A stretch of 64,000 nucleotides of DNA from NCBI GenBank assembly GCA_023387815.1, contig JAEWHK010000033.1:1-64000 (forward strand), written 5' to 3'. Origin of the DNA: Pseudomonadota bacterium. GTDB lineage: Bacteria > Pseudomonadota > Gammaproteobacteria > Burkholderiales > Burkholderiaceae_B. Both the position numbers and the translations under genes were made by a program. Numbering within the stretch: the stretch's first letter is position 1; every line of letters begins with the position of its first letter. Positions 60,388-64,000 of this stretch are shown here, in pieces. The notes beneath the pieces are model-generated. The model worked only from the letters and a program-made list of their open reading frames with translations, did not search any database and was not told where the DNA came from.

Positions 60388-61761
60388 TCAGCCTGCCTTG
60401 GCCGCCTTTTCGAGAACGGCTGCAAAGAATCCGTCTGTTCCGTGAACATCCGGACGCAGTTTCAGATAGGGCGTTGACATGCCAAGGTCGGGACAGCGAT
60501 CACCCAGCACGTCCTGCACATTCAGCAGCGTAAATTCCGGATGTGCAGCCAGGAATGCATCAATCTGCAGTTCGTTTTCCTGTGGCAACACGCTGCAGGT
60601 TGAATAAACCAGACGCCCGCCCGGCGCGACACAGCGGGCGGCACTGTTAAGAATGCGTGCCTGCAGCTCTGTGAGTTCCTGCACGCTGGCCGGAGACTGA
60701 CGCCATTTGAGGTCCGGATTGCGACGCAAAGTACCCACACCGGTGCAGGGTGCGTCCACAAGCACTTTGTCTGCCTTGCCTGCCAGTCGTTTTACGCGCG
60801 CATCATTTTCGCTGGAAATGGCGATGGGAGTGACGTTGGACAATCCGCTACGAGCGATGCGCGGCTTGGCCTTGGCAAGACGTGCCGGTGAGACATCAAA
60901 GGCATAAAGACGCCCGGCAGATCGCATCAGTGCCCCCAGCAGCAGGGTCTTGCCCCCTGCTCCGGCACAAAAATCAATCACCATGTCACTGCGGCGAGGC
61001 GCGACCAGGAGTGCCAGCAGCTGGCTTCCCTCATCCTGAACTTCCAGCGATCCGTTTTCAAACAGGGTCCACCGCTGGATCGCAGGCTTTCCGTTAAGAC
61101 GAATCCCCCAGGGGGAATACGGCGTAGGCTGCGGATCAAACTCAGCAACCGGAGACTCACGCATCTGATGCAGTACCGTGTCACGGTCGGTTTTCAGCGG
61201 ATTGACCCTCAAATCCAGAGGTGCGCGGGTGTTGAGCGCAGATATCAGTGCTTCAGCGTTTTCCATTGGGCCAAGGTAGCCATACAACCAGTCAGGCAGG
61301 CTGCCGCGGATTTCAGACGCCAGCGAGGCAGGGTCAATCGTGTCCATGCGCAACAGCCAGCCTTTTTCTTCTTCGGAAACCTGAGCCGCAATGGCCTCTT
61401 TTCCGACTACAGATGCCAGACCCAGCATGGCCAGACGCTCAAGTGCCGGTCCGGTACCGCTTTCCGCATATTGTCGGTAGCGGCGCAGATGACGCAATAC
61501 GTCAAAAACGGCTTCTGCCACCTCGTGGCGATCCCGCCCACCCAGGGATTTATTGGCACGAAACCAGGCAGACAGAACCGCATCTGCCGGGTGTTTCCAT
61601 TTGAGAACCTCGCTCAGAACGTCTCGTATCTGGCCGAGCCGTGCCGCATAAATGCCTCGTTCGCGGGTCTGCTCTTTTCTGGGTGCCCGCTGGGTGCGTC
61701 GCGTAAAGTCCGGCTTTCCAGAACGGCTTGAATTTTCTTTTCTGCTTGATTTGATTGTCAT
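60388..61761 (-). CDS. rsmB: 16S rRNA (cytosine-5) methyltransferase RsmB
   Basis: A 457-residue SAM-dependent RNA m5C methyltransferase that modifies C967 of 16S rRNA in E. coli. The N-terminus is Arg/Lys-rich (TRRTQRAPRKEQTRERG), then a NusB-like RNA-binding region, and the catalytic domain with IDFCAGAGGKTLLLGALM, DAPCTGVGTLRRNPDLKWR (motif IV cysteine) and LVYSTCSVLPQENE (motif VI cysteine). The ATG overlaps the purN stop by four bases. Confidence 0.93.
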   Translation of the reverse strand: MTIKSSRKENSSRSGKPDFTRRTQRAPRKEQTRERGIYAARLGQIRDVLSEVLKWKHPADAVLSAWFRANKSLGGRDRHEVAEAVFDVLRHLRRYRQYAESGTGPALERLAMLGLASVVGKEAIAAQVSEEEKGWLLRMDTIDPASLASEIRGSLPDWLYGYLGPMENAEALISALNTRAPLDLRVNPLKTDRDTVLHQMRESPVAEFDPQPTPYSPWGIRLNGKPAIQRWTLFENGSLEVQDEGSQLLALLVAPRRSDMVIDFCAGAGGKTLLLGALMRSAGRLYAFDVSPARLAKAKPRIARSGLSNVTPIAISSENDARVKRLAGKADKVLVDAPCTGVGTLRRNPDLKWRQSPASVQELTELQARILNSAARCVAPGGRLVYSTCSVLPQENELQIDAFLAAHPEFTLLNVQDVLGDRCPDLGMSTPYLKLRPDVHGTDGFFAAVLEKAAKAG

Positions 61762-62453
61762 AATATTGAATGGGTGCTCTGGTTGATGTCGGCTTCTGTA
61801 TAAAACAACTGCAATGGCAAGGGCTCGGTGAACTGAACCTGACCCTGCTCATCCAGAGAGACCTGGCCATTGGCAAGCCACTCCAGAACCCTGGGATACA
61901 GCAGATGCTCGACGTGCAGTACGCGTTCTGACAACATCTGTTCCGTATCACCTGGCTGCACAGGCACCACCGCCTGCGCAATGATTGGGCCCTGATCCAG
62001 CGCCGGAATCACGTAATGAACCGTACAGCCATGAACCCGTACCCCGGCCTGCAGAGCCTGCCGATGCGTGTGGATCCCAGGAAAAAGTGGCAGCAGCGAC
62101 GGGTGGATATTGACGAGCCGCCCGGTGTAATGCATAACGAATTCATCGCTCAGGATACGCATGAAGCCGGCAAGCAGAACAAGATCAGGCTGATAGCGGT
62201 CTATACAGCCAAGCAGTTCCTGATCATACTGCGCGCGCGTCTTTCCTGCTGACGCCGTGTAAACAAGCTGTTCTGTGGGTATGCCCTTTTCTTTCGCCCA
62301 GGCCAGACCCGGACTGTCTGCCGAGTGCGAGATGACGGCGACGATATTGACATTTGTCATTCTGCCGGCGGCCTGCACCAGCGCTTTCATATTGGACCCT
62401 CGGCCCGAGATTAGGATGACGACACGGGTAGCCGCAGGTTTTGTTGGTTTCAA
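61758..62453 (-). CDS. purN: Phosphoribosylglycinamide formyltransferase
   Basis: Transfers formyl from 10-formyl-THF to GAR in purine synthesis. Translation probably starts at a TTG (62453), behind GGAAG; there is no ATG in frame until far upstream in sequence overlapping ribF. That gives 231 residues. VVILISGRGSN at 11-21 is the phosphate-binding loop, and RLVNIHPSLLP and the DQGPIIAQ segment hold the catalytic Asn, His and Asp. Divergent from ribF with about 48 bases between starts. Coupled to rsmB. Confidence 0.93.
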   Translation of the reverse strand: MKPTKPAATRVVILISGRGSNMKALVQAAGRMTNVNIVAVISHSADSPGLAWAKEKGIPTEQLVYTASAGKTRAQYDQELLGCIDRYQPDLVLLAGFMRILSDEFVMHYTGRLVNIHPSLLPLFPGIHTHRQALQAGVRVHGCTVHYVIPALDQGPIIAQAVVPVQPGDTEQMLSERVLHVEHLLYPRVLEWLANGQVSLDEQGQVQFTEPLPLQLFYTEADINQSTHSIL

Positions 62454-62501
62454 CTGAATACTTCCGTCTTGCTTGCAAGTTAAAATTGTAAACTGTATCC
62501 C

Positions 62502-63467
62502 GTGAAAAATCCTCTTCAAATCTCCCGTCAGGCTTTTGCCTCTGCTGCCCAGCGTGGCAGCGCGCTTACTATTGGTAATTTCGATGGCGTCCATCTTGGA
62601 CACCAGCAGCTACTGTCGCACGTGGTCAGTACGGCCGCAGCCCGGGATCTGGTTCCCTCGGTCATGACCTTCGTGCCACACCCCAGGGAATACTTTGCCC
62701 TTCGCGAACAACGTCCCGAACTTGCGCCAACCCGTATCTCCACGCTGCGAGACAAGATCCGCGCCCTCGCCTGTTGCGGTATTGAACATGTTCACATCCG
62801 CCGTTTTGACCAGAACTTTGCTCAGCAATCTCCCGAACAGTTCATTGAGGACATCCTGGTTCGGCAACTGGCGGTGCGGTGGCTGTATGTGGGCGATGAC
62901 TTCCGATTTGGCAGCAAGCGAAAAGGCGATATCGCCCTTTTGCGTGAGGCGGGTGCCCGCTTTGGTTTCGACGTGGAAACCCTGCATGATGTGATTGATC
63001 CTCAGGGTACGCGTTATTCGAGCTCCGAGCTGCGTCAGGCGCTGGCCTTTGCAGACATTGAACGCGCTGCCCAGTTCCTGGGTCATCCCTACGAGATCAG
63101 CGGCCATGTGGTGCATGGTCGCAAACTGGGTCGGACTATTGGTTTTCCCACATTGAATGTGCGCGTCATGCCCCGTTGCGCGCTGCGCTCCGGTATTTAC
63201 GTCGTCAAGGTCCACGGCCTGGACGCCGGGCCGCTGCCGGGTATTGCCAGCCTGGGCGTGCGGCCGACGGTCGAGGATGACGGACAAGTCCTGCTTGAAG
63301 TACATATTCTCGATAAAAACATATCCGCATACGGTAAACTTATCAAGATAAGCTTTTTACATGCCGTAAGGGATGAAGAAAAGTTCCCCGATTTACAAAC
63401 TCTGACTGACGCCATCCGCCAGGATGCAGACGTCGCTCGCAACTATTTTGCTGTCCATGGACTATAA
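62502..63467 (+). CDS. ribF: Riboflavin kinase / FAD synthetase
   Basis: Bifunctional enzyme making FMN from riboflavin and FAD from FMN. Starts at GTG. The 321-residue protein has the N-terminal nucleotidyltransferase domain (IGNFDGVHLGH at 24-34, ISTLRDK and SSSELRQAL) and the C-terminal flavokinase domain (GRTIGFPTLNV near 207, GIASLGVRPT). It overlaps ileS by 11 bases, the ribF-ileS order being common in proteobacteria. Confidence 0.96.
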   Translation: MKNPLQISRQAFASAAQRGSALTIGNFDGVHLGHQQLLSHVVSTAAARDLVPSVMTFVPHPREYFALREQRPELAPTRISTLRDKIRALACCGIEHVHIRRFDQNFAQQSPEQFIEDILVRQLAVRWLYVGDDFRFGSKRKGDIALLREAGARFGFDVETLHDVIDPQGTRYSSSELRQALAFADIERAAQFLGHPYEISGHVVHGRKLGRTIGFPTLNVRVMPRCALRSGIYVVKVHGLDAGPLPGIASLGVRPTVEDDGQVLLEVHILDKNISAYGKLIKISFLHAVRDEEKFPDLQTLTDAIRQDADVARNYFAVHGL

Positions 63468-64000
63468 GAACACCCTGAATTTGCCTGAAACCCCTTTCCC
63501 CATGCGGGGAAACCTGCCCAAGCGCGAACCCGGCTGGGTTCAGGAGTGGGAAGAAAAGAAAGTCTACCAGGCCGTCCGCCAGGCCTGCGCCGGTCGCCCC
63601 ACTTATATTCTTCATGACGGGCCTCCCTATGCCAACGGCGACATTCACATTGGTCATGCCGTCAACAAGATACTGAAAGATATTATTCTCAAAAGCCGCA
63701 CCATGGCGGGTTTTGACGCCCCCTATGTGCCCGGCTGGGACTGTCACGGCATGCCGATCGAAATTCAGATCGAGAAAAAATACGGCAAGAACCTGCCGGT
63801 TGCCGAGGTGCAGGCAAAGGCCCGTGCCTATGCGCTGGAACAGATTGACCGGCAGCGCGCCGATTTCAAACGTCTGGGCGTGCTCGGTGATTGGGAGAAT
63901 CCTTATCTCACCATGAATTACGGCAATGAGGCCAACGAATTGCGCGCCCTTGCCGGGATCATGAAGAAAGGCTATGTGTTCCGCGGACTCAAACCCGTGA
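63457..64000 (+). CDS. ileS: Isoleucyl-tRNA synthetase (5' part)
   Basis: Class I aminoacyl-tRNA synthetase charging tRNA-Ile. About 181 residues are present and the gene continues past the right edge. MDYKNTLNLPETPFPMRGNL is the typical N-terminus, PPYANGDIHIGHAVNK includes the HIGH nucleotide-binding motif at 64-67, and PGWDCHGMPIE follows. Starts inside the end of ribF, overlapping by 11 bases. Confidence 0.97.
   Translation, partial: MDYKNTLNLPETPFPMRGNLPKREPGWVQEWEEKKVYQAVRQACAGRPTYILHDGPPYANGDIHIGHAVNKILKDIILKSRTMAGFDAPYVPGWDCHGMPIEIQIEKKYGKNLPVAEVQAKARAYALEQIDRQRADFKRLGVLGDWENPYLTMNYGNEANELRALAGIMKKGYVFRGLKPV

Noticed and set aside
1..64000. CRISPR array, prophage, insertion sequence or integrase
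   Set aside because: None seen: no regularly spaced repeats with spacers, transposase motifs or phage structural genes.

Overview
The window reads as chromosomal DNA of a betaproteobacterium, most likely Alcaligenaceae (an Advenella- or Bordetella-like organism). The reasons are two Bug-family periplasmic binding proteins each paired with a family III CoA-transferase, the block pgsA-uvrC-nagZ-acpS-orn-M48 protease-rsgA-NUDIX-rplS, and moderate GC with E. coli-like LexA and FNR sites. The genus is an inference. No insertion sequence, prophage, rRNA or CRISPR array was seen. There is one tRNA, tRNA-Val(GAC).

Layout. 1-13.8 kb is housekeeping: a histone-deacetylase-like protein cut by the left edge, lytic transglycosylase MltB, isocitrate lyase, an MFS transporter, and the pgsA-to-rplS block. 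13.8-15.4 kb holds a 70-residue predicted membrane protein behind a near-consensus LexA box, then a 1-Cys peroxiredoxin. 15.5-27.2 kb is a catabolic island of two transcription units around two LysR regulators: two acyl-CoA dehydrogenases, two CoA-transferases, two Bug proteins, an SDR dehydrogenase and a MaoC hydratase. Together these supply most steps of a beta-oxidation-like route, without a thiolase. 27.3-37.4 kb is a compact Tad/Flp pilus locus, all on the minus strand, whose TadA ATPase carries an N-terminal FHA domain. 37.6-41.3 kb has an amidohydrolase/dimeric-barrel/carboxymuconolactone-decarboxylase operon, a Crp/Fnr regulator behind a perfect FNR box, and ung.

41.3-53.4 kb is mixed accessory content: a PIG-L deacetylase with a long C-terminal domain, a DHA1-like MFS pump, small stress and secreted proteins, a LexA-boxed DnaQ-Cho fusion nuclease, DUF1275 and TauE membrane proteins, a LysR regulator, a 50-residue orphan, a thioesterase and a lipoprotein. 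53.7-55.8 kb is a metal-efflux cluster: mntP under a yybP-ykoY manganese riboswitch, and a CsoR/RcnR-family repressor plus RcnA-type exporter behind a palindromic operator. 56-64 kb returns to housekeeping: tRNA-Val, a small lipoprotein, uvrD coupled to a fatty acid desaturase, rsmB-purN, ribF, and the start of ileS.

The points most worth following up are the SOS-controlled small membrane protein, the SOS-controlled DnaQ-Cho nuclease, the FHA-TadA pilus ATPase, the structured leader of the desaturase-uvrD operon, and the Ni/Co- and Mn-responsive efflux cluster.
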